Source of the DNA: a virus
Strand: one strand, 5' to 3'
IMG/VR virus record: IMGVR_UViG_3300008952_002741
Span: 1 to 27,916 of that record
Length of the DNA stretch: 27,916 nucleotides
The notes beneath the pieces are model-generated. The model was not told the DNA's origin, searched no databases, and was given only the letters and a program-made list of their open reading frames with translations. Of this stretch, positions 15,546 to 23,267 are shown piece after piece. A program made the position numbers and the translations under genes. Every line of letters starts with the position of its first letter. The stretch's first letter is position 1.

Positions 15546-16715
15546 ATGAGACTTAAGTTAAAAAATACCCCAGAACAAGTTGAACTTATCAAAGCCATGG
15601 GCTCTAAGAATCAGCTTGTAGCTCGTGAAGCTTCAGAGGCTTTTGCGGCATTTCTCGGCCCTGTAATCCAAAAGGTTTTGCAGCAGGCCGCTACGGCTGG
15701 AGCAATCTATACTGATGCTCCGTTTAATCAAGATGAGGGAGCTAGTTATCCTTTAGATCTTTATTACAACGAAACCAATGATGGTTACGTTAGCGTTTGG
15801 TCCCAGAATGTTGCTGGTGGTCTTCCGACCTCACAGGACGTATCTGCGATTCAAGAGCTGAAGATCGCAACATATCGTTTGGATTCAGCTGTTTCTATCA
15901 CCAAGAAGTATGCCAGACAGGCAAGACTTGATGTTGTAAGCAAGCTTATTGAGCGCATGTCTCAGGAAGTTCTGCTTAAGCAGGAAAGAAATGCTTGGGC
16001 TGTGGCTCTATACGCTCTGGCTAACGCTAGCACTGCTTCTGTTACTGCTAATTCAGTTGGGATTACGGATCTGGCCGCTGGCTCTCACGTTATTCCAGCT
16101 CACAACACTAACAGGTTCCAGCTTCAAGATCTTAACAAGCTGATGACTCTTAATAAGAGAATCAATCAGTCTTGGGCAGACGGTACTCCTGACACCGCTT
16201 ATAGCTCTGGTATTACAGATCTGTATGTTAGCCCTGAAATCAAAGAGCAGATTCGCGCTTTCGCTTATCAGCCTATGAATACAAAGGGTGCAGGACAGGA
16301 TACGCCAAGAACCGACGTTGCACTTCCAGATAACATTCGTACCGATATCTTTAATGCCGCTGGCATGCAGGAGATTTACGGTGTGAACGTTGTTGAGCTT
16401 AACGAGCTTGGCATTGGACAGAAGTACAACACCTTGTTTGATGAGTTTGACTCTGGCAACATTGCTCCTCATGGTTCTACTGCTGGTACAGCTATTGCTT
16501 TTACTGGTGGCACTCATGAGCTTTGTGTTGGTGTTGATAACAGTAAGGGTGCGTTTGTTCGCGCTATTGCTCAGGAATCTGATACTGGCGATACTTTCAC
16601 CACTCAGCCTGATGATCAGTTCACTCAACGTAATGAGAGAATTGGTTTCTACGGCTCTTTGGAAGAAGGACGCGTTTGTATCGACTCTCGTGCAGTCGTT
16701 GGACTCACCGTCTAA
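15546..16715 (+). CDS. major capsid protein
   Basis: This 389-residue protein lies after the protease/scaffold and decoration genes. It has an AGGAG site ten bases upstream and a strong terminator right after it, as expected for the most abundant virion protein. The N-terminal helix (T-P-E-Q-V-E-L-I-K-A-M-G) may act as a short delta-like segment. Residues about 40-150 include P-V-I-Q-K-V-L-Q-Q-A-A, S-Y-P-L-D-L-Y-Y-N and S-I-T-K-K-Y-A-R-Q-A-R-L-D, as in HK97-fold capsids with an E-loop and spine helix. The end (R-I-G-F-Y-G-S-L-E-E-G-R-V-C-I-D-S-R-A) is a typical A-domain close. Codon choice includes more CGT/CGC and CTG than the early genes. The identity is strongly supported by context. Confidence 0.82.
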   Translation: MRLKLKNTPEQVELIKAMGSKNQLVAREASEAFAAFLGPVIQKVLQQAATAGAIYTDAPFNQDEGASYPLDLYYNETNDGYVSVWSQNVAGGLPTSQDVSAIQELKIATYRLDSAVSITKKYARQARLDVVSKLIERMSQEVLLKQERNAWAVALYALANASTASVTANSVGITDLAAGSHVIPAHNTNRFQLQDLNKLMTLNKRINQSWADGTPDTAYSSGITDLYVSPEIKEQIRAFAYQPMNTKGAGQDTPRTDVALPDNIRTDIFNAAGMQEIYGVNVVELNELGIGQKYNTLFDEFDSGNIAPHGSTAGTAIAFTGGTHELCVGVDNSKGAFVRAIAQESDTGDTFTTQPDDQFTQRNERIGFYGSLEEGRVCIDSRAVVGLTV

Positions 16716-16737
16716 TCTGGACATCCAGAAAATTAAC

Positions 16738-16764
16738 AAAGCCCTCCGAAAGGAGGGCTTTTTT
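16738..16764 (+). terminator. intrinsic terminator after the capsid gene
   Basis: The stem AAAGCCCTCC with GGAGGGCTTT encloses a GAAA tetraloop (16748-16751) and continues into a T run. It lies 22 bases after the capsid stop. Confidence 0.95.
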
Positions 16765-16784
16765 ATTCTTTTGTTGGGTGATTT

Positions 16785-16804
16785 TGTGTAAAAGTATGTA
16801 TAAC
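16785..16804 (+). promoter_or_regulatory. TGTA-type promoter-like elements after the terminator
   Basis: TGTGTA at 16785 and TGTATAAC at 16797 follow the capsid terminator closely and precede the ATG at 16822 by 37 and 25 bases. An AAGGA at 16810-16814 may be the ribosome-binding site. Confidence 0.4.
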
Positions 16805-16821
16805 GGGAAAAGGATTAAGTT

Positions 16822-17220
16822 ATGGCTACAAAGAAAAAAACAACTGTTAAGCGCAAAACTAACGCCACAAAAAAGGCAAAAGACAAGCAAATGATGCAAA
16901 CTCATGCTATGGAAGAAAAGGAGTCCTTCGAAAAGACTACTTTAGATCAAATATGGGGAGATCAAGGCTTTTCAAAGTATGGAACTTTGAGCGAGAGCGA
17001 TTATATTGGCCAAATTAAAGGCATGAATAAAACTGACCTTCATGCTCATGCGGTGAAAATGGGTATTTTGCCTGTTGAAAATCGAGAACTTTTAAGCAAT
17101 AGGCTGGTTAGGGAGTTCAAAAAATACGTCCTAGCGTACAAAAAACCTAAACCAAAACCTAATAAAAAATCTAGCAAACCATCAGATAAAGTTAAGTCTA
17201 TTCTAGCTGAAGGTAGATAG
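16822..17220 (+). CDS. Lys-rich protein with SAP/Rho-N-like core
   Basis: This 132-residue protein has a very basic N-terminus (about 23 residues of Lys, Thr, Ala and Arg) and a basic, Pro/Lys-rich C-terminus. Between them is a conserved-looking core: L-D-Q-I-W-G-D-Q-G-F-S-K-Y-G-T-L, then K-T-D-L-H-A-H-A-V-K-M-G-I-L and L-S-N-R-L-V-R-E-F-K-K-Y-V. The second part resembles the helix-extended-loop-helix of SAP/Rho-N domains that bind nucleic acid. It could be a capsid-internal DNA-associated protein or a head-completion protein. It follows the capsid terminator and has its own promoter-like elements. The DNA-binding role is inferred from charge and the helix pattern. Confidence 0.6.
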   Translation: MATKKKTTVKRKTNATKKAKDKQMMQTHAMEEKESFEKTTLDQIWGDQGFSKYGTLSESDYIGQIKGMNKTDLHAHAVKMGILPVENRELLSNRLVREFKKYVLAYKKPKPKPNKKSSKPSDKVKSILAEGR

Positions 17221-17230
17221 AGTGTAATTA
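17221..17230 (+). promoter_or_regulatory. TGTA-type promoter-like element before the second Ser-Gly protein
   Basis: AGTGTAATTA starts right after the previous stop and 17 bases before the ATG at 17238. An out-of-frame ATG at 17230 leads to an early stop and is not the gene start. No ribosome-binding site is seen. Confidence 0.35.
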
Positions 17231-17237
17231 TGCCTGC

Positions 17238-18071
17238 ATGCCTTCACTTATTAGTACAGGTCAGCTAGATCTTGAAACCTTAAAAGAATATCTATTAAGG
17301 CCAAACCCTGAAAGTTTATCCGGTAGTGCAAACAACATTACCGGATTTTATCCATATACGGGTAACCCTGCAGACTTTGCTCACACAGGTTATATAGATT
17401 CTGTTAGTGGGGATATATCTGGTTACATAGATACAGTTAGTGGCGTACTAGCTTCTAGGATTGGCGAGTCTGGTGTAGCCTTGAGTGGCTATACTAGTGA
17501 AATTCTTACTGAATTAAAGTCTGACATAGATTTTATAAGCGGAAAGAATATTGAGTTAAGTGGTAATTATTCTTCCGCTAACGTACTGTCCTTAGAGAAC
17601 CAAGCTGATATTGACTTACTAAGTGGTAGTCTTATTACTTCAGGGCAAGACTTATCTCTTTTAATTACTGGAGAAAGCGGTCAAGGTGTTAGCGGTTTTG
17701 TAACAGGTTTCGTAGATACAACTAGTGGCGCTTTAGATGTAAAAATCACAAACTTAGACACCAATCTTAGAAATCACGTAGAAGAGGACTATCTTTCCAA
17801 AAGAAATGAGTCAGAGCATGTTTCTGGCTCTGTAACTTTCGCGCAGCCACCTATTCTTGAGCAAGGAGTAAAGGTACAGAGGGTAGCTGATCATGATGAA
17901 ATAGCCAATTACCAAAGTGGGGCTCATATGTATTCTATGGTGAGTGGGGTGACTGTAGTCGGAGCTGCTCATCAAGTATTAACAACCTATTTACGTTATC
18001 CCCATAGCGGAGACTCCGCTAGGCAAAATTTAATAGTTGGGTCTTTTATGTATTCAGGAGTCATACCATAA
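17238..18071 (+). CDS. second Ser-Gly-repeat virion protein
   Basis: This 277-residue protein has many Ser-Gly and Thr-Gly steps, such as S-V-S-G-D-I-S-G-Y-I-D-T-V-S-G-V, separated by 6-14 residues. The start at 17238 gives M-P-S-L-I-S-T-G-Q-L, similar to the N-terminus of the 378-residue protein at 7588, so the two look like paralogues. Residues about 185-235 break the pattern (V-E-E-D-Y-L-S-K-R-N-E-S-E-H, then Q-P-P-I-L-E-Q-G-V-K-V-Q-R-V-A-D-H-D-E). The C-terminus returns to hydrophobic strands. Its stop overlaps the next start (TAATG), linking it to the LamG fibre genes. A fibre or fibre-adaptor role is likely but not proven. Confidence 0.6.
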   Translation: MPSLISTGQLDLETLKEYLLRPNPESLSGSANNITGFYPYTGNPADFAHTGYIDSVSGDISGYIDTVSGVLASRIGESGVALSGYTSEILTELKSDIDFISGKNIELSGNYSSANVLSLENQADIDLLSGSLITSGQDLSLLITGESGQGVSGFVTGFVDTTSGALDVKITNLDTNLRNHVEEDYLSKRNESEHVSGSVTFAQPPILEQGVKVQRVADHDEIANYQSGAHMYSMVSGVTVVGAAHQVLTTYLRYPHSGDSARQNLIVGSFMYSGVIP

Positions 18072-20023
18072 TGGCATCTTCAAATGGACATATGCGTAAA
18101 AAAACTGATGGTTTAGTCTTGTATACTAATGAGCTTTACCATAAAAGTTACCCCGGTAAGCCTACTACAAACCTGATACCTACTGCAGAAGATAACAGTG
18201 ATTTTTCAGCTAGACTAGGAGGGACTCCAAACGCCTTCTTTAGGATATATAAAGATAAAGACCCTAGTCAACAGGGAATGTATAAGTCTCTTGCTTCTGG
18301 CCACATGTCAAGTAATGATGTAGTTTATAAGTATATAGGCTGGTCTGATGAGTACTATTCTGGTGGAGGAGTGAGTAATGTTTCTCATGGTATGCATACC
18401 TTTTCAAGTAGCTCTAATTCTTCATTGAGGCTAGAAATAGGAACAACTTATACTTTTTCCTGTGAGGTTTTTGTTTCTAATCTACATAATAGAAATTCTT
18501 CTTGGCCAGTTATCTCAGCTAAGGCTACGGATCAGAATGGTAAGCACTATGGCTATTACGATTTTTCTAATAAGGGGAAATGGCAGGTGGTATCTGTTAC
18601 TTTTACTCCCAGTTTAGAGAGCTTAGTGACCGCAACATCTGGCACGTCAGGAACTTCAGGAACTAGTGGTACATCGGGGACTAGTGGCATAGTGTCTACT
18701 ACTCTTGGGCACACTATGTATTTCTGGCCTCATGAAACTACTACTACAAGTAGTGAAAGGCAACATGGATATATATTATACAAAAACCCTCAATTAGAAA
18801 AAGGTTCCAGTAGAACTCAATTTACAAGATATGAGAAACCAAGAAAAAACGAAAACAGCTTAAAAGATATAAGTGGAAATAAAAATTCTTTAAGTATTCT
18901 AAAAAATGATTTTGATGATAGTGCTTTGCCTACTTATGGGAAGGGCAGATTTGCGAATTTAGGCCTTACGAATTCTGCTGTTGGGTATTCTTCGAGTTTT
19001 TCAGTAGGCGGTACAAATAAAAAATCTTATGAATTTTGGGTAAATCTTTCCTCTGTTGATGAAGGGATATCTACGCTTTTATATTCGGACATAACAAGAG
19101 GCTCTAACTTTGTTGGCTCTGAAGCAATCTCAAGAAGACAACACATATACATAAGTCAAGGAAGAATATATTGCTCTTTTTATAATAAATTTGGATTGAT
19201 CTATAATGCTTTTACAACTAGTTCTCATGTACTGAATAATTCTTTATGTCACGTTATAGTATCTGTTAATATGACTAAGAGCGCGGGTAGCAAGATTAGG
19301 TTTTTTGTTAACGGCGAGGCAGTCCCTTCTTCTTCAGTAGCCTCCTTAACTGCTCCCAAGAATTTAAAAGCGAGAGCTATTGCCTCGGCAAGAAAATCTT
19401 TTACCATAGGCTCTACAATAAATTATAGAATTTCGGCTTATAATGAAGAAGGGGAGTCTATTGCTACTTCAAATAAGAAAGTGGTTATAAAAAACAGCAA
19501 TACAGCTGTTAGTCTTACTTGGTCGAATGTGCCAGAGGCGACAGGCTATTATGTGTACAGATCGATAAACAATGTAAATTCTTTTGGAAGTCATTCTCTT
19601 TTGTCAGATGTACCAAACGATCTGTCTTTCTTTTCAAATGCTCAAGGTAAGGCTGACTTTAGAGTGTCTGCGGCATCACACTTTACTACTTTTAATGATG
19701 ACGGTTCAGGTATTCCTCAAGCAGGTTTTCCTAAGGACAGTTCTTTCGCAAGTAAGTACGACATTACCAACAATAGCTTTTACGATGGTTCAGATTTAAA
19801 ACTTACTATAGGAGACTTTACTAAAGTAGGGAAAACTGATAAGACAGCATCAGAAGGGAAAATATATCAAGTCTCTGTTTATAATAAACCTTTTTCATTG
19901 AGTGATGCTAGGAACAACTATTTGCAATCATCTAAAGACTTTAATATAACTAGTAATACTGCAGATTATAGCTTTTCTGCTTCTGCTGGTACGTCGACAG
20001 GTGGATACGGAGGAGGATACTAA
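18071..20023 (+). CDS. LamG-type fibre/adhesin with nested FN3-like domain and TSG repeats
   Basis: The N-terminal region of this 650-residue protein (residues about 8-185, from T-D-G-L-V-L-Y-T-N and T-N-L-I-P-T-A-E-D) looks like a carbohydrate-binding beta sandwich. Six consecutive Thr-Ser-Gly units follow at 189-206. A concanavalin/LamG-like domain starts near 315 (K-S-Y-E-F-W-V-N-L-S-S) and reaches R-F-F-V-N-G-E-A-V near 414. A fibronectin type III-like segment, about 429-500 (P-K-N-L-K-A-R-A-I-A, then G-Y-Y-V-Y-R-S), appears to interrupt it. LamG-like strands resume with L-K-L-T-I-G-D and G-K-I-Y-Q-V-S-V-Y-N-K-P-F-S-L. The C-terminus is G-G-Y-G-G-G-Y. It is probably a host-surface-binding virion fibre. 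Confidence 0.7.
   Translation: MASSNGHMRKKTDGLVLYTNELYHKSYPGKPTTNLIPTAEDNSDFSARLGGTPNAFFRIYKDKDPSQQGMYKSLASGHMSSNDVVYKYIGWSDEYYSGGGVSNVSHGMHTFSSSSNSSLRLEIGTTYTFSCEVFVSNLHNRNSSWPVISAKATDQNGKHYGYYDFSNKGKWQVVSVTFTPSLESLVTATSGTSGTSGTSGTSGTSGIVSTTLGHTMYFWPHETTTTSSERQHGYILYKNPQLEKGSSRTQFTRYEKPRKNENSLKDISGNKNSLSILKNDFDDSALPTYGKGRFANLGLTNSAVGYSSSFSVGGTNKKSYEFWVNLSSVDEGISTLLYSDITRGSNFVGSEAISRRQHIYISQGRIYCSFYNKFGLIYNAFTTSSHVLNNSLCHVIVSVNMTKSAGSKIRFFVNGEAVPSSSVASLTAPKNLKARAIASARKSFTIGSTINYRISAYNEEGESIATSNKKVVIKNSNTAVSLTWSNVPEATGYYVYRSINNVNSFGSHSLLSDVPNDLSFFSNAQGKADFRVSAASHFTTFNDDGSGIPQAGFPKDSSFASKYDITNNSFYDGSDLKLTIGDFTKVGKTDKTASEGKIYQVSVYNKPFSLSDARNNYLQSSKDFNITSNTADYSFSASAGTSTGGYGGGY
18635..18688 (+). 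repeat. six tandem Thr-Ser-Gly codon triplets
   Basis: Nine-base units encoding T-S-G occur six times with varied codons (ACA/ACG/ACT, TCT/TCA/AGT/TCG, GGC/GGA/GGT/GGG). The codon variation suggests selection on the protein repeat and not recent DNA slippage. The same tripeptide dominates the gene at 27520. Confidence 0.9.
20009..20017 (+). promoter_or_regulatory. ribosome-binding site that fixes the start at 20025
   Basis: GGAGGAGGA lies inside the last codons of the upstream gene (its G-G-Y-G-G-G-Y tail) and seven bases before the ATG at 20025. It supports that ATG over an in-frame GTG at 20001. Confidence 0.8.
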
Positions 20024-20024
20024 A

Positions 20025-20861
20025 ATGTCAAGTAAAGTAAATTACGGAAAATATAGAGTAAATACAGACGGTCTAATTTTTAGAGTAGATGGATATTCCT
20101 CTAGGAGTCATGACCACAATACAGAGTACTGGAGAGACTTAACTCCTAGTGGACTAGATGTTAAGCTAGAGAATAGCGGGCTATATGATGAGACTAGTGG
20201 CTATTATAAATTTAGAGCGGGCACCGACAACAGCTACGCAGCAGTAACAGGAGAGAGCTTTACGGGCCTCAGAAACCTTGGCTTATTTAAAGATAAAAAC
20301 TCAAGTTTTACGATTGAGAGTTTCTTTCAAATAAAGACAGGAAGCGAACTAAACAGCCCAGATCATGGATCGGTAATATTTGGTAATACCGACCATAATA
20401 AAAGTGGATATTCTTATGGTTTTGTTGTTCAAACTGGGAATGGAGGAGAAATAAGTGGACTCAAGTCTGTGCTTTCCTCCAACAAGGAGGATGAGGCTTT
20501 AGGCGGCACACATTCAAATAGCCCTTGGACAGGTATATCTCATACTCTTTCAGATGAAAGTTCCCCATCAATAGAACCAAATACCTTTTATCATGCAGCA
20601 ATGACGTTTAATTCTTCTGATGGAGTTATGGTTAGCTATTTAGATGGTGAAGCAAAAGACACTGGAAGTTTTCCTGCCTCTCAAGAGCTTCATAAATCAT
20701 CAGGAAACGAAAACTATCACCAGTTCTATATTGGAGGTAACCCTAGCTCAGGAATAAACGTAGATATAGGCGTAGTTTCTGCCTACAATAGAGCTCTTTC
20801 TAGCGGGGAAGTCGTGGGCAACTACAAGGCCGTAAAACATAGATATGGCGCAGGATATTAG
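20025..20861 (+). CDS. LamG-domain fibre/adhesin protein
   Basis: The ATG at 20025, one base after the previous stop, gives 278 residues beginning MSSKVNYGKYRVNTDGLIFR. Most of the chain is one concanavalin/LamG-like domain. The blocks are F-T-I-E-S-F-F-Q-I-K-T-G, S-V-I-F-G-N-T-D, Y-G-F-V-V-Q-T-G, F-Y-H-A-A-M-T-F-N, V-S-Y-L-D-G-E-A-K, and the closing V-S-A-Y-N-R-A-L-S-S-G-E-V-V-G-N-Y. The last block is very common in phage LamG proteins. It ends R-Y-G-A-G-Y, echoing the Gly-Tyr tail of its neighbour. It probably binds carbohydrate on the host surface or forms a fibre partner of the 650-residue protein, with which it is translationally coupled. Confidence 0.75.
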   Translation: MSSKVNYGKYRVNTDGLIFRVDGYSSRSHDHNTEYWRDLTPSGLDVKLENSGLYDETSGYYKFRAGTDNSYAAVTGESFTGLRNLGLFKDKNSSFTIESFFQIKTGSELNSPDHGSVIFGNTDHNKSGYSYGFVVQTGNGGEISGLKSVLSSNKEDEALGGTHSNSPWTGISHTLSDESSPSIEPNTFYHAAMTFNSSDGVMVSYLDGEAKDTGSFPASQELHKSSGNENYHQFYIGGNPSSGINVDIGVVSAYNRALSSGEVVGNYKAVKHRYGAGY

Positions 20862-20898
20862 TTTTGAAATTTGACTTTTTAAGCTTTAAAACTAGTAA

Positions 20899-21939
20899 AT
20901 GAATTTAGCTAACTTCTATGAGGAACAAGCTCCTCTATTTAATACTGAGAAATCAAGGGGTCAGAAAAGGGCTAAAGATGTCATTCTAAAGATCAACTCT
21001 TTTTCTTTCGGCGACACTTTAGCAGCGACACCGACAATAAGAAAACTAGCTCAATCCTACGCCAAAAAAATAATTGTTTGTACCAGTAAGCCTTTCATAT
21101 TTGACCACAATCCACATGTAGAAAGAACTATTCATACAGATGATTTTAAAGATGAATATTACAATGACTTTGAAGTATTTAATACTTTTAATTCTGTGGG
21201 TAAACCTGACAAAAATGGAATAGAGGCTAAATATGGGCTTTATGACATAAGAAGAATACATTGCATAGAAATAGGTTTTGACCTTAGGCCAGACGAAATG
21301 CACTATGATTATTACCCCGGACCTGTAGAATTCGAAAGAGAAGATCAAGATTTTATCAACAATAATGATTATGTAGTTATACACGTTGGCAAGAACTGGC
21401 CCAGTAGGACTTGGCCCGAAGAAAGCTATAAAGAGCTAATAAAAGGCCTAAATGATCATGGTTATAAAGTTGCTTTAGTTGGTTTTGACCAAAAGACAGA
21501 GCCCGGACAATACAGCCATGATAAGTCTTGTTATGCTTTTGGAGATTTCCAGTTTGGTGGCATTAGCTTTATGAACAGAACAAGCGTAGACCAAGACTAT
21601 TTTATCACTAAAAACTCTATGGCTTGCATAACTCTTGATACTGGGCAACTGCACTTAGCGGGTTGCACAGATACTTACATAATACAAATAGGGTCCTCAA
21701 TCAATCCATTATGGAAAGCGCCGTATAGAAAAGGTAGTCAGAAATATAAGTACACTTTTGTTGGCGGATCCTGTTTTTCCTTTTGCGCTTCTGACCCTAA
21801 ATACTCCGTAATAGAGCATGCTACAATAAATAGCGTGCCCCCTTTACCGTACTGTTTGGAAGGTAGGCCTAATTATGACTGTCAACCTTCATGGGAGACG
21901 GTTTTAAAAACCGTGATTGAAAATGAAGGATGTTTTTGA
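20899..21939 (+). CDS. GT9-family (heptosyltransferase-like) glycosyltransferase with Cys4 tail
   Basis: This 346-residue protein has the GT-B plan of ADP-heptose-type transferases. The N-terminal block is I-L-K-I-N-S-F-S-F-G-D-T-L-A-A-T-P. The C-terminal half has V-V-I-H-V-G-K-N-W-P-S-R-T-W-P, then Y-K-V-A-L-V-G, and the donor-site block L-D-T-G-Q-L-H-L-A-G. Near the end are four cysteines, C292, C296, C319 and C328, followed by Q-P-S and a final helix. The same order of elements, metal-type Cys4 then a C-terminal helix, occurs in the TibC-like domain of the 1277-residue protein. The donor and acceptor are unknown. It opens the modification island and shares its last 17 bases with the next gene. 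Confidence 0.8.
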   Translation: MNLANFYEEQAPLFNTEKSRGQKRAKDVILKINSFSFGDTLAATPTIRKLAQSYAKKIIVCTSKPFIFDHNPHVERTIHTDDFKDEYYNDFEVFNTFNSVGKPDKNGIEAKYGLYDIRRIHCIEIGFDLRPDEMHYDYYPGPVEFEREDQDFINNNDYVVIHVGKNWPSRTWPEESYKELIKGLNDHGYKVALVGFDQKTEPGQYSHDKSCYAFGDFQFGGISFMNRTSVDQDYFITKNSMACITLDTGQLHLAGCTDTYIIQIGSSINPLWKAPYRKGSQKYKYTFVGGSCFSFCASDPKYSVIEHATINSVPPLPYCLEGRPNYDCQPSWETVLKTVIENEGCF

Positions 21940-22258
21940 GAAACACAAAGGTAATGTAGCCTACCCACTTGCTGCCAAGATTGAAGTCGTAAGTAAACAG
22001 CCTATATTTACTTGGGATAAGTTTGGCTTATTTAGCCCTCCTTTTTTTGACGACGGCAAGTTGTTTTTTTCTTGTGTGGTTCGAGAAAGTCTTCCTTTCA
22101 GTTTTCTTAGAGCTACCATGTTTATTAATGATGCGCCTTTTGAGGAACATGTATTTAACATGCCAAACCCCGGTGAGGATGACGAATTTTGGTGGTCTCA
22201 TGATTATATATTAGAAATAATTAATAGCTTGAGTATTAAATTTTATGGTTGCAGATAG
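21923..22258 (+). CDS. unknown small protein inside the glycan-modification island
   Basis: The ATG at 21923 gives 111 residues (MKDVFEKHKGNVAYPLAAKI); an in-frame TTG two codons upstream is less likely. It overlaps the preceding gene by 17 bases and the following one by 14, so it is translated as part of the island. It has many aromatic residues (P-I-F-T-W-D-K-F-G-L-F, D-E-F-W-W-S-H-D-Y) and no recognised motif or membrane helix. Overlaps with two enzymes suggest a real gene with a role in the same pathway, such as a partner of the carbamoyltransferase-like protein. This is not demonstrated. Confidence 0.6.
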   Translation: MKDVFEKHKGNVAYPLAAKIEVVSKQPIFTWDKFGLFSPPFFDDGKLFFSCVVRESLPFSFLRATMFINDAPFEEHVFNMPNPGEDDEFWWSHDYILEIINSLSIKFYGCR

Positions 22259-23267
22259 TGTTATAAGCTTCTACGCAGGTAATGGGCATGATGGAAACAT
22301 AGCTGTTCGCGTCGGCGAATCTGTTTTTATATTAGAGTTCGAAAGAATATTTGGTAGTAGATACTTCACAAGATTACTTAATCCTTTTTCTACACATTCT
22401 GAGGGTATATCAAATGAAGATATAGTAAATTTTTTGGACTACATTAATGCTATATTAATTAATAGAGGTATATTCGTTAGTGGCTTTGATGTAGGTTTGT
22501 TTGATTGGGAAACCTCAGAGGAGGTAGCCGACCTTGTAAGAGGCTATTTTAAAATAAAAAAAGTTTTTCATACAGATCAAGATGTGACTTCGCATCATAA
22601 GGCTCATGCTGCTGGTTCTTTTTTATCTAGTGGATTTGACGATGCTATAGTGTTTAGTTATGATGGAGGAGGAAACGATGGAACTTTTTGTGTTTATAGT
22701 CTAAATAAAAACAATATAAATTTTAACCAGATCAACCCTCGTTTTGATAATCCCTTTCCAACTAAATACGCTAGGATGGGAAACTTCATAAAAGAATTGA
22801 GGAAACCAGAGCTAGGAGACTTACTCGAAACAAGCAAACATGAACATAATGGAGTGAGTTATCCGGGAAAAATAATGGGTCTCTCGGCTTACGGAAGTTT
22901 CGACCAAGGTCTTTACGATAAAATATACAAGTATTTTAATACTTATGATTCTAAGAACTTAAATGTTTCAGAGGCGTATTTGAGGTATTTTGGCGATTTA
23001 AGCTTTAATTGCTTAGAAGGAAAAGAGGCTTATGATATGGCCTTTAATTGTCAGTTAGCTTTTGAAAATATTTTTATAGAAAATTTCCAAATTTATTGGA
23101 ATAACTCTTATAAGAATGTTTGTCTAACTGGTGGAGGAGCCCTGAATGTTTTACTGAACGAAAGATTGAGTAAGACTTACGAAGATGTAAACTTTTTCGT
23201 GCAGCCTTCTCCGGGAGACAGCGGCATATCTTATGGTATGTTAGTTCATTATTTAATTTATAGATGA
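22245..23267 (+). CDS. NodU/TobZ-type carbamoyltransferase, N-terminal domain only
   Basis: This 340-residue protein matches the Kae1-like N-terminal domain of carbamoyltransferases. It has G-H-D-G-N-I-A-V (residues 14-21), an E-F-E-R-I-F-G-S-R block, S-H-H-K-A-H-A-A-G-S-F (116-126, with the HHxxHA metal/ATP motif), S-Y-D-G-G-G-N-D-G (138-146), then C-L-T-G-G-G-A-L-N and Q-P-S-P-G-D-S-G-I-S-Y-G near the end. Full-length family members are about 550-600 residues, with a C-terminal domain after the last motif; here the chain ends within about 15 residues of it. It may make carbamoyl-adenylate for a separate acceptor-binding partner, or be a remodelled enzyme. The next gene begins in an ATGA overlap. 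Confidence 0.85.
   Translation: MVADSVISFYAGNGHDGNIAVRVGESVFILEFERIFGSRYFTRLLNPFSTHSEGISNEDIVNFLDYINAILINRGIFVSGFDVGLFDWETSEEVADLVRGYFKIKKVFHTDQDVTSHHKAHAAGSFLSSGFDDAIVFSYDGGGNDGTFCVYSLNKNNINFNQINPRFDNPFPTKYARMGNFIKELRKPELGDLLETSKHEHNGVSYPGKIMGLSAYGSFDQGLYDKIYKYFNTYDSKNLNVSEAYLRYFGDLSFNCLEGKEAYDMAFNCQLAFENIFIENFQIYWNNSYKNVCLTGGGALNVLLNERLSKTYEDVNFFVQPSPGDSGISYGMLVHYLIYR

Noticed and set aside
16053-16739. Long minus-strand open frame of 228 codons
   Set aside because: It lies almost wholly opposite the major capsid gene and over its terminator, has no recognisable motif, and is explained by the codon choice of the capsid gene.
16390-16894. Two overlapping + strand frames across the capsid 3' end and the following gap
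   Set aside because: They are in other frames, read through the intrinsic terminator, and have Leu-rich or arbitrary composition without ribosome-binding sites.
20001-20024. GTG start for the second LamG protein
   Set aside because: It would overlap the upstream gene's tail, while the ATG at 20025 has a near-perfect ribosome-binding site.
21046-21384. Minus-strand frame of 112 codons opposite the GT9-like gene
   Set aside because: Its composition is hydrophobic and arbitrary, and it is a shadow of an enzyme with conserved motifs.
22245-23267. Carbamoyltransferase gene as a frameshifted pseudogene
   Set aside because: The stop lies in a clean ATGA overlap with the next long gene, and the downstream sequence in the window does not encode the missing domain.
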